Numbered from the stretch's first letter, positions 49,448 to 59,308 are shown. The stretch: 64,000 nucleotides of DNA from ASV31 sp965229765 (GCA_965229765.1 CBDDJT010000004.1:1364001-1428000), one strand, 5' to 3'. Numbers and translations: made by a program. Notes: generated by a model from the letters alone, not told the origin.

Positions 49448-50820
49448 TACGGTGGATGCCCCCACCAACGGCATCTTTTATGCCATGACGGTTCTATAGG
49501 AACCAATTCTGGAGGGCACATCGATGACAACGAAGATCAGCATGCTGGCGATCGACTTGGCGAAGGGCAGTTTTCAGGTCTGTGCGGTCGGGTTGGATGG
49601 GGCGGTTCTATACAATCGGGCGCTATCGCGGTCACGGTTGGCCGCGCTTTTGGCCGAACAGTCAAGCTGCGTTGTGACCATGGAGGCTTGTGCAACTTCC
49701 CATCACTGGGGCCGGGTGGCTCAACGACATGGCCACGAGGTGCGGCTTGTCCCAGCAGCTTACGTAAAACCGTTCGTCAAGCGTCAGAAGAACGACCGGG
49801 CCGATGCTGAGGCGATCGCGGAAGCGGCATTACGCCCAACCATGCGCTTTGTCGCGGTCAAAAGCGCCGAGACCCAGGGCCGCGCGGTTGCTTTCCGCAC
49901 GCACCAATGCCTGGTTCGGCAACGAACGCAGCTCATTAACGCACTCCGCGGTCATCTTGCCGAGTTCGGTATTGTTGCGCCGAAGGGACCCGCGAGTCTG
50001 AAGCTCCTCGAAAACGCGCTGGCGGATGCTTCCAGCGACCTGCCAGACCCCGTCCGCGAAATGGGGGCGGTCTATGTAGAACAGATCGCGCGGCTCACCG
50101 AAGTGATCGAGCGACTGACGAGCGAGTTGGAGGCCGGAACGAAGACCGATGCCTGCCTGCGCCGACTTTGCACAATCCCCGGGATTGGCCCAGTCACCGC
50201 CGGCGCCGTGGCGGCGTTTGCACCAGACCTCGACACTTTCGATAGCGGGCGCAACTTCGCGGCCTGGCTCGGGCTGGTGCCACGACAACGGTCTACCGGC
50301 GGCAAGGCAAAGTTGGGATCAGTCAGCAAAATGGGCCAGACCGACATACGCCGCCTTTTGATCGTTGGCGCCATGAGTGTGATCCGCTGGGTGGTCCGAA
50401 AAGGTGGTAGCGAGAACCGCTGTCTGGCAGCGCTCGTGGCGCGGAAACCGAAGATGGTCGCGGCCGTTGCGCTGGCAAACAAGATGGCGCGCATGATCTG
50501 GGCCGTGACGACAAAGCAGGAAGATTATCGAATGGCGTGACCTGAACCCTGATGAAGGGGCGAAGGCACGACAGGCCGCAAGGCCAGGGCGAGCGATCGA
50601 CGAGGAGTAGGCGACACGGACTTCGAAGTTCAAGGTGGGGACATTCAGACCCCGGGGCTCGAGCGCTTGCAGCTCTCTGAACCGATGTGAACCCAGCCTT
50701 CCGAACAGCATACCGGCCCGTGGCGTCATGGAAGGCCACACTCAGAGGCCTGACACACGTCCGATCGAAGACCCTGCCGAAACCTCGAAAAAACGCTTGC
50801 CAAACAGGGGGCATCCACAC
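49445..50820 (+). mobile_element. IS1111-type (IS110 superfamily) insertion sequence, apparently complete
   Basis: One transposase gene is bounded by the sub-terminal inverted repeats GTGGATGCCCCC (49452-49463) and GGGGGCATCCAC (50807-50818), a perfect 12-bp match. Such sub-terminal repeats, and no obvious target duplication, are typical of the IS1111 group. Ends are approximate to about 7 bp. The 3' part (50541-50806) is non-coding. A deleted relative lies at about 10076-10520. Confidence 0.78.
49524..50540 (+). CDS. IS110/IS1111-family transposase, 338 aa
   Basis: A complete DEDD-type transposase. The N-terminal RuvC-like domain starts LAIDLAKGSFQVCAVG (first Asp), has TMEACATSHHWGR (Glu) and KRQKNDRADAEAIAEAA (Asp pair). 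The C-terminal Tnp_20 domain has LCTIPGIGPVTAGAVAAFAP and FAAWLGLVPRQRSTGGKAKL with the conserved Ser/Thr-Gly-Gly. Length is normal for the family. It moves the element by recombination resembling site-specific invertases. Confidence 0.9.
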   Translation: MTTKISMLAIDLAKGSFQVCAVGLDGAVLYNRALSRSRLAALLAEQSSCVVTMEACATSHHWGRVAQRHGHEVRLVPAAYVKPFVKRQKNDRADAEAIAEAALRPTMRFVAVKSAETQGRAVAFRTHQCLVRQRTQLINALRGHLAEFGIVAPKGPASLKLLENALADASSDLPDPVREMGAVYVEQIARLTEVIERLTSELEAGTKTDACLRRLCTIPGIGPVTAGAVAAFAPDLDTFDSGRNFAAWLGLVPRQRSTGGKAKLGSVSKMGQTDIRRLLIVGAMSVIRWVVRKGGSENRCLAALVARKPKMVAAVALANKMARMIWAVTTKQEDYRMA

Positions 50821-50857
50821 ACGCCCCGGGTTTACCGGAGAGAAGAACACTCAAAGG

Positions 50858-51199
50858 ATGAGCCCCATGACGACGAGACGATTCACCCCCGCCTATCCGG
50901 CCGAGCTGCGCGAACGTGGCGTTCGGTTGTTTCGTGAGAACCGGGCCGATTACAGCAGCGACAGCGCGGCGTGCCGGGCGATCGCGCCCAAGTTGGGCTG
51001 CTCACCGGACAGCCTGCGGGTCTGGTGCCAGCAGTCCGAGCGCGATGCCGGTCAGCGGGCCGGACTGACCAGCGCCGAGAAGGACCGGATCAAGGAACTG
51101 GAGCGCGAGGTTCGTGAACTTTGGACTGCCAACGATATCCTGAAGAAGGCCAGTGCATATTTCGCGGCGGCGGAGCTCGACCGCCCGTTCCGCAAATGA
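50858..51199 (+). CDS. IS3-family transposase OrfA, 113 aa
   Basis: RRFTPAYPAELRERGVRLFR, then CRAIAPKLGCSPDSLRVWCQ and a leucine-zipper tail (SAEKDRIKELEREVRELWTA) are a complete OrfA. It provides DNA binding for the OrfAB transposase made by frameshifting. Its TGA overlaps the OrfB ATG at 51196. The partner OrfB is broken, so the element cannot move by itself. Confidence 0.82.
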   Translation: MSPMTTRRFTPAYPAELRERGVRLFRENRADYSSDSAACRAIAPKLGCSPDSLRVWCQQSERDAGQRAGLTSAEKDRIKELEREVRELWTANDILKKASAYFAAAELDRPFRK

Positions 51200-51975
51200 T
51201 CGCGTTCATCGACGATCACCGTAGCGTCTTTGGTGTCGTGCCGATCTGCCAAGTCGTGGGGATTGCACCATCGACCTACTATGCGTTCAAGGCTGTGGAG
51301 CGTGATCCGGAACTGGCATCGGGCCGGGCCAGACAGGATCGTTTGGACATGGCTTCGATCAAGCAGGCCTTCGATGGCAGCCGGGGATGATACGGCGCGC
51401 GCAAGGTCTGGCACCAACTGCGCCGTGAACGGCGTGATATCGCCCGTTGCACGGTGGAACGGCTGATGAAGGCGATGGGATTACACGGCGTCGTCCGTGG
51501 CAAGACGGTCATCACGACCAACCCTGATGCATCACAACCTTGCCCGGACGACAAGGTGAACCGTGCCTTCGTGGCCGCCATGCCAAACCAGCTCTGGGTC
51601 AGCGATTTCACCTATGTCTCAAGCTGGCAGGGCATGGTCTACGTGGCCTTCATCATTGACGTCTTCGCCCGCAAGATCGCCGGCTGGCGCGTCTCGACCT
51701 CGATGACCACCGGTTTCGTCCTTGATGCCCTGAACCAGGCCATCTGCCAGCGGGCGCCGTCCGAGGCTGACAAGCTGATCCATCACAGGCGCGCCAGCGC
51801 GCGGCAGCCAATACCTGTCAATCCGATACACCGAACGGCTTGCCGAGGCGGGGATCGACACGTCCGTCGGCAGCGTCGGGAATTCCTATGACAATGCTCT
51901 GGCCGAAAGCATCATCGGCCTGTTCAAGACCGAAGTGATCAAGTTTCTCGGACCCTGGAAATCGGTCGGCCAGGT
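51196..51975 (+). pseudogene. IS3-family transposase OrfB, inactivated (stop, frameshift, truncation)
   Basis: IAFIDDHRSVFGVVPICQVV starts a normal IS3 OrfB, but a TGA at 51388 interrupts SRG-YGARKVW, where relatives have Arg. After FVAAMPNQLWVSDFTYVSSW (first catalytic Asp) and IDVFARKIAGWRVS, the frame shifts near 51785. It resumes as GSQYLSIRYTERLAEAGIDT and NSYDNALAESIIGLFKTEVI (catalytic Glu), and is lost at about 51975, where IS1182 sequence begins on the other strand. Three independent lesions show that it is dead. Confidence 0.85.
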
Positions 51976-51979
51976 GTCT

Positions 51980-52972
51980 GACGTCAGCGCCCACCGGACA
52001 GATGTAGCGGTCGTTCTCATCGTCCCATGTAAAGTCGGAACGCGAGAAGGTTCCGTCGGTCCGTTCGCCCTTGTCGAAGACGGGAATAAAGGGGAGGATT
52101 TGGCGCTTGAGTGTCAGCCAGACCAGATTGTCGGATGATCCGTAGGCGGTGTCAGCGGCGATCCAATCCGGCTTCACGCCAAAACGCGCTTCGGTGCGGT
52201 CGAGCATCTTGCGCATGGCACCGACCTCAGCAGTCTTGTTCGACCGGCTGGCGTCCACATCAACGATGATGCCGTGGTCCGTGTCGATCAGGTAATTGTC
52301 AGAATAGGCGAAGAAAGCAGGGCCCTTACGGGCAGCTGTCCACTGGCTGGCGGGATCGGCATGGGCTGTGAACTTGGGCTTGGCGGTTGCTGCCGCTCCG
52401 AAGGCGTCGTCGTCCAGTGTGTCGAGATACTCACGCACCGCGCGGGGCGCATCACTCAGAACAATCTCGCGGGCGGCCCAGTCCTCGGGGTTACTGGAGT
52501 TCTGCTTTTGGACATCAGCGCTGATCAAGCTGGCGTCGACTGCGAAGCCCTGGCCGCCGACCAAACCCTCTTCCATGCAGCGCGCGACCGTCCCTTCAAA
52601 CACATGGCGCAAAAGATCACTCTCGCGGAACCGGCCATGGCGGTTCTTGGAGAAGGACGAGTGATCCGGGATGCGATCAGTCAGATCGAGGCGGCAGAAC
52701 CACCGATAGGCGAGGTTCAGATGCACTTCCTCGCAAAGCCGCCGCTCGGACCGGATGCCAAAGCAATACCCAACCAGAAGCATCCGGATCAGAAGTTCAG
52801 GATCGACCGAGGGGCGACCGGTGTGGCTGTAGAAATCAGCGAGATGCGCGCGGACGCTGCCCAAGTCGACGAACCGATCAATCGACCGCAGCAGGTGGTC
52901 CTGGGGGACGTGTTCTTCCAGCGAGAACTCGTAGAACAGTGCCGCCTGCGCTTCCTGCCTCGGTCCCATCAT
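51980..52972 (-). pseudogene. IS1182-family transposase, C-terminus missing
   Basis: The minus-strand product begins MMGPRQEAQAALFYEFSLEE and has HTGRPSVDPELLIRMLLVGY, RWFCRLDLTDRIPDHSSFSK, FAVDASLISADVQKQNS and DWIAADTAYGSSDNLVWL, all typical of IS1182. Homology stops after DENDRYICPVG at about 51980, roughly the last quarter of the protein, where IS3 OrfB sequence begins. The terminus GAGTTTTTCAACGGAATC near 53034 is probably its left end, itself adjacent to the next IS1111-type element. Confidence 0.8.
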
Positions 52973-53059
52973 CGCCAATCCTCCCGCTCTTCAAGAGAAT
53001 TGAATCAGCCAGCTGCTAACCGATCAAGCGGGAGTTTTTCAACGGAATCGGCGGGAAGC

Positions 53060-54412
53060 CGATGGGGTGGATGGCTCCTGCTCCAACCGGCGTCGCGATG
53101 CGCCATAGTGCAGGTGTCAAAGTCTGCTTATGAGAGGAGCCACCCCATGCAAGTTACCACAATCGGCATTGATCTGGCGAAGAACGTTTTCCAGGTTCAC
53201 GGGATCACCGCCACCGAGGAAGTGGTGTTCAACAAGCCCCTGCGGCGGGCGCAGTTTCTGGCTTTCTTTGCGAAGTTGGAGCCCTGCCTGATCGGCATGG
53301 AATCCTGCAGCAGCGCCCATCATTGGGCTCGCGAACTCACGGCCTTGGGCCACGAGGTTCGGTTGATCCCGCCGATGTATGTGAAGCCATACGTCAAGCG
53401 TGGGAAGTCTGATGCCATTGATGCCGAAGCAATCTGCGAATCCGTGACCCGCCCAACGATGCGCTTTGTTGCGATTAAGACCGTGGAGCAGCAGTCATTG
53501 CTTTCACTGCATCGGGCTCGTGACCTTCTTGTTCGCCAAAGGACGCAATTGATCAACGGCCTGCGTGGTCTGGTCGCCGAGTTCGGCATCTACATCCCCA
53601 GAGGGCTGGCACGCGTGATTGGTTTTGCCGAGGACATCACCTTGGGCGAAGTCCTCGACATGCCAGACATCGCCAATGAGGTGATCTGCAACCTGTCCGA
53701 ACAGCTCATGGCTCTGCACAAGCGGGTCCGCTGGTACGAAGATCGCTTGAAGCAGGTCGCCAAAGAAGATGCGCGTGTCCGCTTGTTGCGCACGATCCCT
53801 GGCGTTGGCGCAGTGACTGCGTCTGCCATCATCGCCAGTATTGGAGACGGGCATCAGTTCCGGAACGGTCGGGAATTTGCAGCTTGGCTGGGGCTGACAC
53901 CGGCAAACAAGTCCAGCGGAGGAAAAGAGAAGCTTGGTCGGATCACCAAGATGGGCGACCAGTATCTGCGATCGTTGCTTGTCGTCGGCATGACCTCATT
54001 GGTCCGACAAACCCGGTCACATCCAGAGCGCGCCAGCCAATGGCTGACGTCGCTACTCGAACGCAAACCTGCCCGCCTGGCTACAGTCGCGATGGCGAAC
54101 AAGACGGCTCGGATCGTTTGGGCCGTTCTCACCCGCAACGCACCCTACAATCCACATATGGCCTGAGGAGAAAGAACCACGAGTTAGCAAGACCTGCGAT
54201 GTGATGGTGCACAAGTCAGCCGCCAAAGCTAGGACACCCCGTCGAATGTCCCGGGCGCTATAGCCCGCTAAGCCGTAAGGGACCTGGTTTGCGGAACCCA
54301 TCAGGGCCAGCGGTCAAAGCCGCGCAAACAGGCCGGACACACGACTGCTTCTGACAAACGCACGAAATCATCTCAAAAATGTCTTGCTATGCAGGAGCCA
54401 TCCACACAGGTC
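53060..54412 (+). mobile_element. Second IS1111-type insertion sequence, apparently complete
   Basis: The perfect 15-bp inverted repeats GTGGATGGCTCCTGC (53067-53081) and GCAGGAGCCATCCAC (54391-54405) flank a single intact transposase gene. The outer ends are a few bases beyond and approximate. Repeat and protein both differ from the element at 49445, so this is another IS type of the same family. Confidence 0.8.
53147..54166 (+). CDS. IS110/IS1111-family transposase, 339 aa
   Basis: Full-length DEDD transposase: IGIDLAKNVFQVHGIT, IGMESCSSAHHWAREL, YVKRGKSDAIDAEAICE in the N-terminal domain, then LLRTIPGVGAVTASAIIAS and FAAWLGLTPANKSSGGKEKL. The ATG at 53147 is preceded by GAGAGGAG. An upstream in-frame extension covers the antisense of the IS1182 fragment and is not coding. 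It shares about the family-level similarity with the transposase at 49524, no more. Confidence 0.9.
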   Translation: MQVTTIGIDLAKNVFQVHGITATEEVVFNKPLRRAQFLAFFAKLEPCLIGMESCSSAHHWARELTALGHEVRLIPPMYVKPYVKRGKSDAIDAEAICESVTRPTMRFVAIKTVEQQSLLSLHRARDLLVRQRTQLINGLRGLVAEFGIYIPRGLARVIGFAEDITLGEVLDMPDIANEVICNLSEQLMALHKRVRWYEDRLKQVAKEDARVRLLRTIPGVGAVTASAIIASIGDGHQFRNGREFAAWLGLTPANKSSGGKEKLGRITKMGDQYLRSLLVVGMTSLVRQTRSHPERASQWLTSLLERKPARLATVAMANKTARIVWAVLTRNAPYNPHMA

Positions 54413-55011
54413 ATTCGATCCGACCCAATCACTGCCATCACTCTGCATCGCCGCAAGTCGGCTTCGAGCCCAAACCGGAAGTGGGCCAGCCGGAGCCCTC
54501 GCAGATGCAGCGTGAACACCCATGCTGGTGACCGCTGCAGCACGGAAGGAATAGCGGTCATTCGTGACAGGTGCAGCGAGATCTCAGACCTTAAGGTCCG
54601 AGTCGCGGGACTTTCCCGACATTGATGTTCGGGCATGTTGCTAACGCAGCATTTGTTCGCAGTCGCAGCGGCCTGTTTTTTGCGGTGCAGCGGGTTTCGC
54701 CAGAGCGGCCATTCAGCTCCACTTTCCGGCATCAATCCCAAACTGTCTTTTCGCTGCGGAGAGATCAAACTAGAAGGGCGCGGACCAAGCAGAGATATGC
54801 TGGTGCAGCTACTGCTGACGCAGCATTTCTTCGCACATACAGCTGGGTTTTTGTCGCAATGCAGCACCCTTGACCGAAGCAGCCACTGAGCCGCTAGATC
54901 TGTTGCCAAACCCAAACCTTCCATACGCTGCGCGCGGGTAAAACAATCGGTTTGCGAATTAAGCGGACTGCTATCCATGATCGCCTCACTCGGACCAAGG
55001 CTGTGTGAAGC
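54413..55011. repeat. Degenerate 174-bp-period repeats, left array
   Basis: Two clear units begin CTAACGCAGCATTTGTTCGC (54641) and CTGACGCAGCATTTCTTCGC (54815), 174 bp apart. Inside each unit GC-rich words recur: GCAGC clusters, then GCGGCCATTC-like and CCCAAAC followed by CGCTGCG. A more decayed unit precedes the first (about 54430-54640, with CCCAAACC and GCGGTCATTCG). No gene is seen in the 600 bp. A related array lies at 62.0-62.64 kb. Confidence 0.7.
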
Positions 55012-55914
55012 TCAACTTTGAAAATGCCGCACCATGTTCGCGATGCCATCGTCATATGAGGTCGTCACACATTTCGGGAAACGTTGCCGGAACTTCGCAT
55101 CGGACATGACGTAGTCGGTCTTGTATTGGTAGCTCATTTCATGAACCTCGCGGATGAGTGGCTTGAACAGACCCAAAGCGCGCAGAGCAATGTCAGGGAT
55201 ATGCGTCATTTTGAATGACGTCCCGAGTGCCTTGTTGAAGCGCACGGCCATTTCCGACACCTTGACCGGCGGCCCCACTGGAAGGTGATATTCTTCGCCA
55301 TATGTCTCGTCATCCAAAGCCAGCTCCACCAGACCGCGCCCCATATCCTGCGTGTAAGCATAGGTATGCACTGGGCCTTCAGGCATCGCGACCTGCGGCG
55401 CTTTGCCTTTCAGCATGTTTTCCAGAAAACTGATATAGAAGGGTGAGTTGATGGCCCCTGGCCCATAGAAGTCTGCCCCGCGGCCAACCGTGGCCTTCAC
55501 ACGCCCGGCGCGCTGCGCCGCCATTATGATCTCGACTGCGGTTTTGCGGGCCTTGCCTTTGCGAGAGGGGGGGTGACGTAAAGTGGTTTCGTCAAACGGC
55601 ACGGGCAAGGGTGCCGGTCCATAAAGATAAACATTGTCGAAATACACGATTTTCCTGCGCGTTTTTTCACATGCGGTGATCAGAGCATGCGAGATTGCCG
55701 GAAAGCCGGTGGTCCAAAGTTCCGCGTTGTAGGGGAGACCGATGCAGTCATAGACGACATCAACCCCGTCGAGGACCGTGATCAGTGCATCTGCATCCAT
55801 CGCATCGGCATCGGCGCGGGTCAGCGATTTTCCGGCAAGTCCTTTGGCCTGAATTGCATCAAGCGTCGCGCGGCCAATCGCACCGTCCGCGCCGAGTACT
55901 GCATGATACCCCAT
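55012..55914 (-). CDS. NAD-dependent epimerase/dehydratase-like SDR protein, 300 aa
   Basis: An extended/atypical SDR. The N-terminal dinucleotide loop is AVLGADGAIGRATLDA (G-x-x-G-x-x-G type), and the later segment VYFDNVYLYGPA corresponds to the active-site region, although the YxxxK Tyr-Lys pair is not plain (K occurs at SRKGKARK). It resembles NAD-dependent epimerases and NmrA-like reductases. It is downstream of and probably co-transcribed with the membrane protein at 55916 (1 bp apart). The substrate is unknown. Confidence 0.75.
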   Translation of the reverse strand: MGYHAVLGADGAIGRATLDAIQAKGLAGKSLTRADADAMDADALITVLDGVDVVYDCIGLPYNAELWTTGFPAISHALITACEKTRRKIVYFDNVYLYGPAPLPVPFDETTLRHPPSRKGKARKTAVEIIMAAQRAGRVKATVGRGADFYGPGAINSPFYISFLENMLKGKAPQVAMPEGPVHTYAYTQDMGRGLVELALDDETYGEEYHLPVGPPVKVSEMAVRFNKALGTSFKMTHIPDIALRALGLFKPLIREVHEMSYQYKTDYVMSDAKFRQRFPKCVTTSYDDGIANMVRHFQS

Positions 55915-55915
55915 G

Positions 55916-56617
55916 TCAGTTTCCTTTCCCGAAAAGTGCCATACCGATCATGGTAAAACCGGTGGCAAAGAGCCAAAGATGAATTGAAAGTGTCGAGACG
56001 AAGATACTGGCCTCCATGCCGAAAAGTTCGATGACAGGAGAGGCGAGAATGGGTGCAACAATCAAACCCGCCCAGCCGAGGATTTTGGGCAGTCCATCAC
56101 TTCGCAAAATCATCACAGACACCGCGATCAGCCAGCCCACGGTAAAGAGCGAGACGCCCAGAATTTCGCCAATCGCACCACCCCAGGCGTTCACGGCAGA
56201 CTGGATAAGATCAATCGTCTGTTGCGCCTCTGGGGTCGCGGTGCCGTAGCTTTCCGCCAGAAATGTCGACGCCGTGAGCCAACGAATAATACCGATCGCG
56301 CGGGCCAGTGCAGAGGCGCAGATCAGGCCGACAGCTGTCACAAAAAGTGGTCCAACCTGCTTGTCACGGCCACGTGCAAGCCATGCAATCGCAGGACCGA
56401 TCAGGGCCCATGCAAGGGAATAGACCAGATAGATGCCGTAGCCCAAACGGACTTGACCAATCTGTTCAAAGATCAGTGGCAGGGCCTCGGATGGTGCAAA
56501 GTCAAGGCTGTCAGGCCAGCTGATGGCCGCGCCCAAGATAGCAAGCGGCACAAACAAAAGTGCCGCTTGGGCAACAACGAAGCCGCCAATGATGAACATG
56601 TTTCGGGGGGTATTCAT
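55916..56617 (-). CDS. Unrecognised integral membrane protein, 233 aa
   Basis: Six hydrophobic segments are visible, the first at FIIGGFVVAQAALLFVPLAI, and the last pair near FVSTLSIHLWLFATGFTMIG. No family motif is recognised; the pattern resembles DUF4386-type membrane proteins. GGAGCG precedes the ATG. It is immediately upstream of the SDR gene and divergent from a LysR regulator 99 bp away, which probably controls both. Confidence 0.7.
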   Translation of the reverse strand: MNTPRNMFIIGGFVVAQAALLFVPLAILGAAISWPDSLDFAPSEALPLIFEQIGQVRLGYGIYLVYSLAWALIGPAIAWLARGRDKQVGPLFVTAVGLICASALARAIGIIRWLTASTFLAESYGTATPEAQQTIDLIQSAVNAWGGAIGEILGVSLFTVGWLIAVSVMILRSDGLPKILGWAGLIVAPILASPVIELFGMEASIFVSTLSIHLWLFATGFTMIGMALFGKGN

Positions 56618-56716
56618 AGGGCGCTCCGTTCAGAATGATGGCATTTGACCCTTGCTACCCGATGTCAAATTCGGGACGATATAGCCGATATTACAAGATA
56701 GGATTCCATTTTTGAA

Positions 56717-57625
56717 ATGCCGCGCCAGGATAGACTTCCAAAGCTTCAGCTGATCCAGTCCTTCGCTCGGGTGGCGGAACACGGATCACTTGCGGCAACC
56801 GTAAAGGCCCTTGGGGGCAGTCCCGCAACGCTAAGCCGCCATATCGCGGCCCTAGAGGCCGATCTGGGCGTGACCCTTTTTGAGCGTCAGGGCACCGGGT
56901 TGTCTTTGACCGAGACCGGGGCATCGCTTTATACCTATGCTACCGATCTTACGCAGGCGGCGCACCGGTTTGTCTCTGTGGCGGCCGGGCAGGATCAAGC
57001 GATTTTTGGCACAGTCCGCATTTCGGCGTCCAAGGGGGTTGCGGGTTTCTTACTGCCACCAATATTGGCGGGTCTTGCCCGAGCGGAGCCAGAGATTGAT
57101 ATCGAATTGGTGCCAACTGACACTGAAGCGAACCTTCTTTTGCGAGAGGCCGACATCGCCATAAGGATGTTCCGGCCCAAACAATCCAATCTGATTGCGC
57201 GCAAGCTTGGTGTGCTGCGTTTCGGTCTTTTTGCCAGCAAGGACTATCTCAGCCTGCATGGCACACCGGTTGATGTTGCAGATCTCCACAACCACGATCT
57301 GATCGGCGGTGATGCAGATGATCAGGTGCTGCAAGGGCTGCAATCCATCGGGTCCAGCATCGTTCAAAAGGATTTCCGATACCGCTGTGATGATCGGTTC
57401 ACAGCATGGCAATTACTGACAGCGGGCTGCGGCATTGGCGTGGCACACCTCTCCCAAGGGCTGTCCGACACCGGTCTGGTCCGCGTTCTGCCAAGCATAC
57501 CGCCAATGGAGCTGCCGGTGTGGCTGACCTCTCATAGCGAGCTCAAGACCAATGCACGCGTCCGCCGCACCTTTGGGTTTATTGCTGACCATCTGACTGA
57601 TGCGCTTCAGGCGCAAACCCTGTAA
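56717..57625 (+). CDS. LysR-family transcriptional regulator, 302 aa
   Basis: The winged helix (LQLIQSFARVAEHGSLAATV, KALGGSPATLSRHIAALEAD, FERQGTGLSLTETG) and effector domain (ISASKGVAGFLLPPILAGLA; DIAIRMFRPKQSNLIARKLG) are complete and of normal length. It is divergent from the membrane-protein/SDR pair, the standard LysR arrangement. Effector not deducible, probably an aldehyde, quinone or other electrophile if it follows the theme of the neighbourhood. Confidence 0.88.
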   Translation: MPRQDRLPKLQLIQSFARVAEHGSLAATVKALGGSPATLSRHIAALEADLGVTLFERQGTGLSLTETGASLYTYATDLTQAAHRFVSVAAGQDQAIFGTVRISASKGVAGFLLPPILAGLARAEPEIDIELVPTDTEANLLLREADIAIRMFRPKQSNLIARKLGVLRFGLFASKDYLSLHGTPVDVADLHNHDLIGGDADDQVLQGLQSIGSSIVQKDFRYRCDDRFTAWQLLTAGCGIGVAHLSQGLSDTGLVRVLPSIPPMELPVWLTSHSELKTNARVRRTFGFIADHLTDALQAQTL

Positions 57626-57695
57626 TCGTAAATGTAACAAAACGAAATCCGCAAAGGTGCAAAATGCCCTGTGTCAATGACTCGGTCATCGTTTC

Positions 57696-58304
57696 TCAGT
57701 CGGGTGACAACGCGATTGCGCGGGCTGTGGCGGGGCGGGCGACGTTGCGCGCGATCCATGCCATGACATTGCTGCAGGCTGTCAGCCTGTCATCCTCCAT
57801 CATCGGGGCCATGCCAGCCCATGCGACAGCGGCCATGTCGGCGATGGAGTAGTAGCCAGCGATATAGTCGCGACCTTCAAGCTGCTTCTCAAGGACTCCG
57901 AACAGTCGTGCGGTCTCGTTCTTGTAGCGGGTCTCGGCGTAAGGAACCTTTTCCTGCAAACCTCGAAAGTGGTTGGATTGCCCCATCATCGGGCCAAGGC
58001 CACCCATCTGCCAGTGCAGCCACTGTGTCACGGCCCACCGGTCCTGCGGGGTGCTGCCGCCAAATTGCCCCGTCTTTTCCGACAGATATTGCAGGATCGC
58101 GCCGGATTCCATAATTGTGATCCCGGTTTCATGATCAACAATCGCCGGAATTTTCCCGTTGGGCGAAATCTTGAGGTATTTGGGCGCGTGCTGTTCGCCC
58201 GTGCCGATGTTGATCCAGTTGATCTGATAGTCCAGCCCTATTTCCTCAAGCGCGATGGCCACTTTGTAGCCGTTTGGTGTGCCCCACAGATATGCAGTGA
58301 TCAT
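57696..58304 (-). CDS. Glutathione S-transferase, 202 aa
   Basis: The thioredoxin-like N-terminal domain starts TPNGYKVAIALEEIGLDYQI and has the cis-Pro loop NGKIPAIVD and the glutathione-contact motif ESGAILQYLS. The C-terminal helical domain includes IAGYYSIADMAAVAWAGMAP, with the conserved N-capping Ser-Asp of GSTs. It resembles YghU/YfcG-type bacterial GSTs. Its ATG overlaps the stop of the reductase gene upstream (58301-58304), so both probably act on the same reactive carbonyl or halogenated compound. Confidence 0.88.
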   Translation of the reverse strand: MITAYLWGTPNGYKVAIALEEIGLDYQINWINIGTGEQHAPKYLKISPNGKIPAIVDHETGITIMESGAILQYLSEKTGQFGGSTPQDRWAVTQWLHWQMGGLGPMMGQSNHFRGLQEKVPYAETRYKNETARLFGVLEKQLEGRDYIAGYYSIADMAAVAWAGMAPMMEDDRLTACSNVMAWIARNVARPATARAIALSPD

Positions 58305-59308
58305 TTGGAACTCTCTTTCAGTTTGTATGTCTGGACAGCCGTCGCCGAAGCAACCAGCGCATCCTTGACCGGGATAAACGTGAAGCCAAAAGTCTTTTCG
58401 GCCTTCGCTCCAGACACAGCGAGGGTGCGGCCAACATTTTCGAGCACACCTTTGACGTCCTTGGAAAACAGCCCCATGATCCGGAGAAGCAAGACAGGCG
58501 CCTCACGACTAGGTGTCTTCAGGCTAGCATCCCAGCTCTTCAGCATGTTACCAAATTCGAGCAAGGAATAGGTTCCGCTTGCGGCTGCAAAGCGTTGGCC
58601 TTTTGCCGCCTCAAGATCGATCGCCGCGACATGCATCCGCGCGACGTCCCGCACATCGACGGCCACCATATCGACAGGCGGGGCCATGGGGACTTTGCCG
58701 GTCATCAACTGTTCGACCAGTTCAAGCGATGCGCCATAGCGTGCATCCATCGGTGGGCCAAAAACTGCGCCGGGGTTGATGGTGGTCAGCGCGATGTCCG
58801 GGTTGTCTGCGACAAAATCCCAGGCCGCCTTTTCTGCCAGTGTCTTGGAGGTTTCATATGACCCGACGGACCGATCTTCGGGCGTTGTCCAGTTGGTTTC
58901 GTCTGACGGATGCATTTTCGGCTTATCCGCCTGCTTGTAGATCGCAGCACAGGACGATGTCAGAATCACACGCGTCATTCCGGCTTGTTTGGCCGCGCGC
59001 ATCGCGCGGAGCGTGCCGTCGACTGCAGGGCGGATCAGGTCTTGTGGATCTTTCGGCTCTGTCAGCGGAAATGGCGAGGCCGTATGCATCAAGACATCAC
59101 AGCCTTGCAAGGCATCCTGCCAGCCTTCGTCCTTGGTCAGGTCCAAGGTGGCGAATTCCAGTTCGGCTTCGGGAAAGAGCCCCTGCAATTCCGATTTCCG
59201 TTTGTCAGAGCGGATTGAAGCACGAACTTGATAGCCCTGTTCCAGCAGTTCGCGGAGGATATGTTTGGCGATAAAACCGGACGCACCGGTCAAGAAGACT
59301 TTGGTCAT
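58301..59308 (-). CDS. Dihydroflavonol-reductase-like NADPH-dependent SDR, 335 aa
   Basis: The NADPH loop VFLTGASGFIAKHILREL (residues 4-21) and the active-site region ILTSSCAAIY plus YETSKTLAEKAAWDF (Y-x-x-x-K) are those of the dihydroflavonol reductase/aldehyde reductase SDR group. TINPGAVFGPPMDARYGAS is also typical. It would reduce aldehydes or ketones. It precedes and overlaps the GST gene. Confidence in the family is high, in the substrate low. Confidence 0.87.
   Translation of the reverse strand: MTKVFLTGASGFIAKHILRELLEQGYQVRASIRSDKRKSELQGLFPEAELEFATLDLTKDEGWQDALQGCDVLMHTASPFPLTEPKDPQDLIRPAVDGTLRAMRAAKQAGMTRVILTSSCAAIYKQADKPKMHPSDETNWTTPEDRSVGSYETSKTLAEKAAWDFVADNPDIALTTINPGAVFGPPMDARYGASLELVEQLMTGKVPMAPPVDMVAVDVRDVARMHVAAIDLEAAKGQRFAAASGTYSLLEFGNMLKSWDASLKTPSREAPVLLLRIMGLFSKDVKGVLENVGRTLAVSGAKAEKTFGFTFIPVKDALVASATAVQTYKLKESSK

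Noticed and set aside
54641..54834. CRISPR array
   Set aside because: Repeats are degenerate and spaced 174 bp apart, without short identical repeats, unique spacers or cas genes.
54389..54889. Open frames over the left repeat array
   Set aside because: The frames cross degenerate repeats, change between units and have no start-site or family support.
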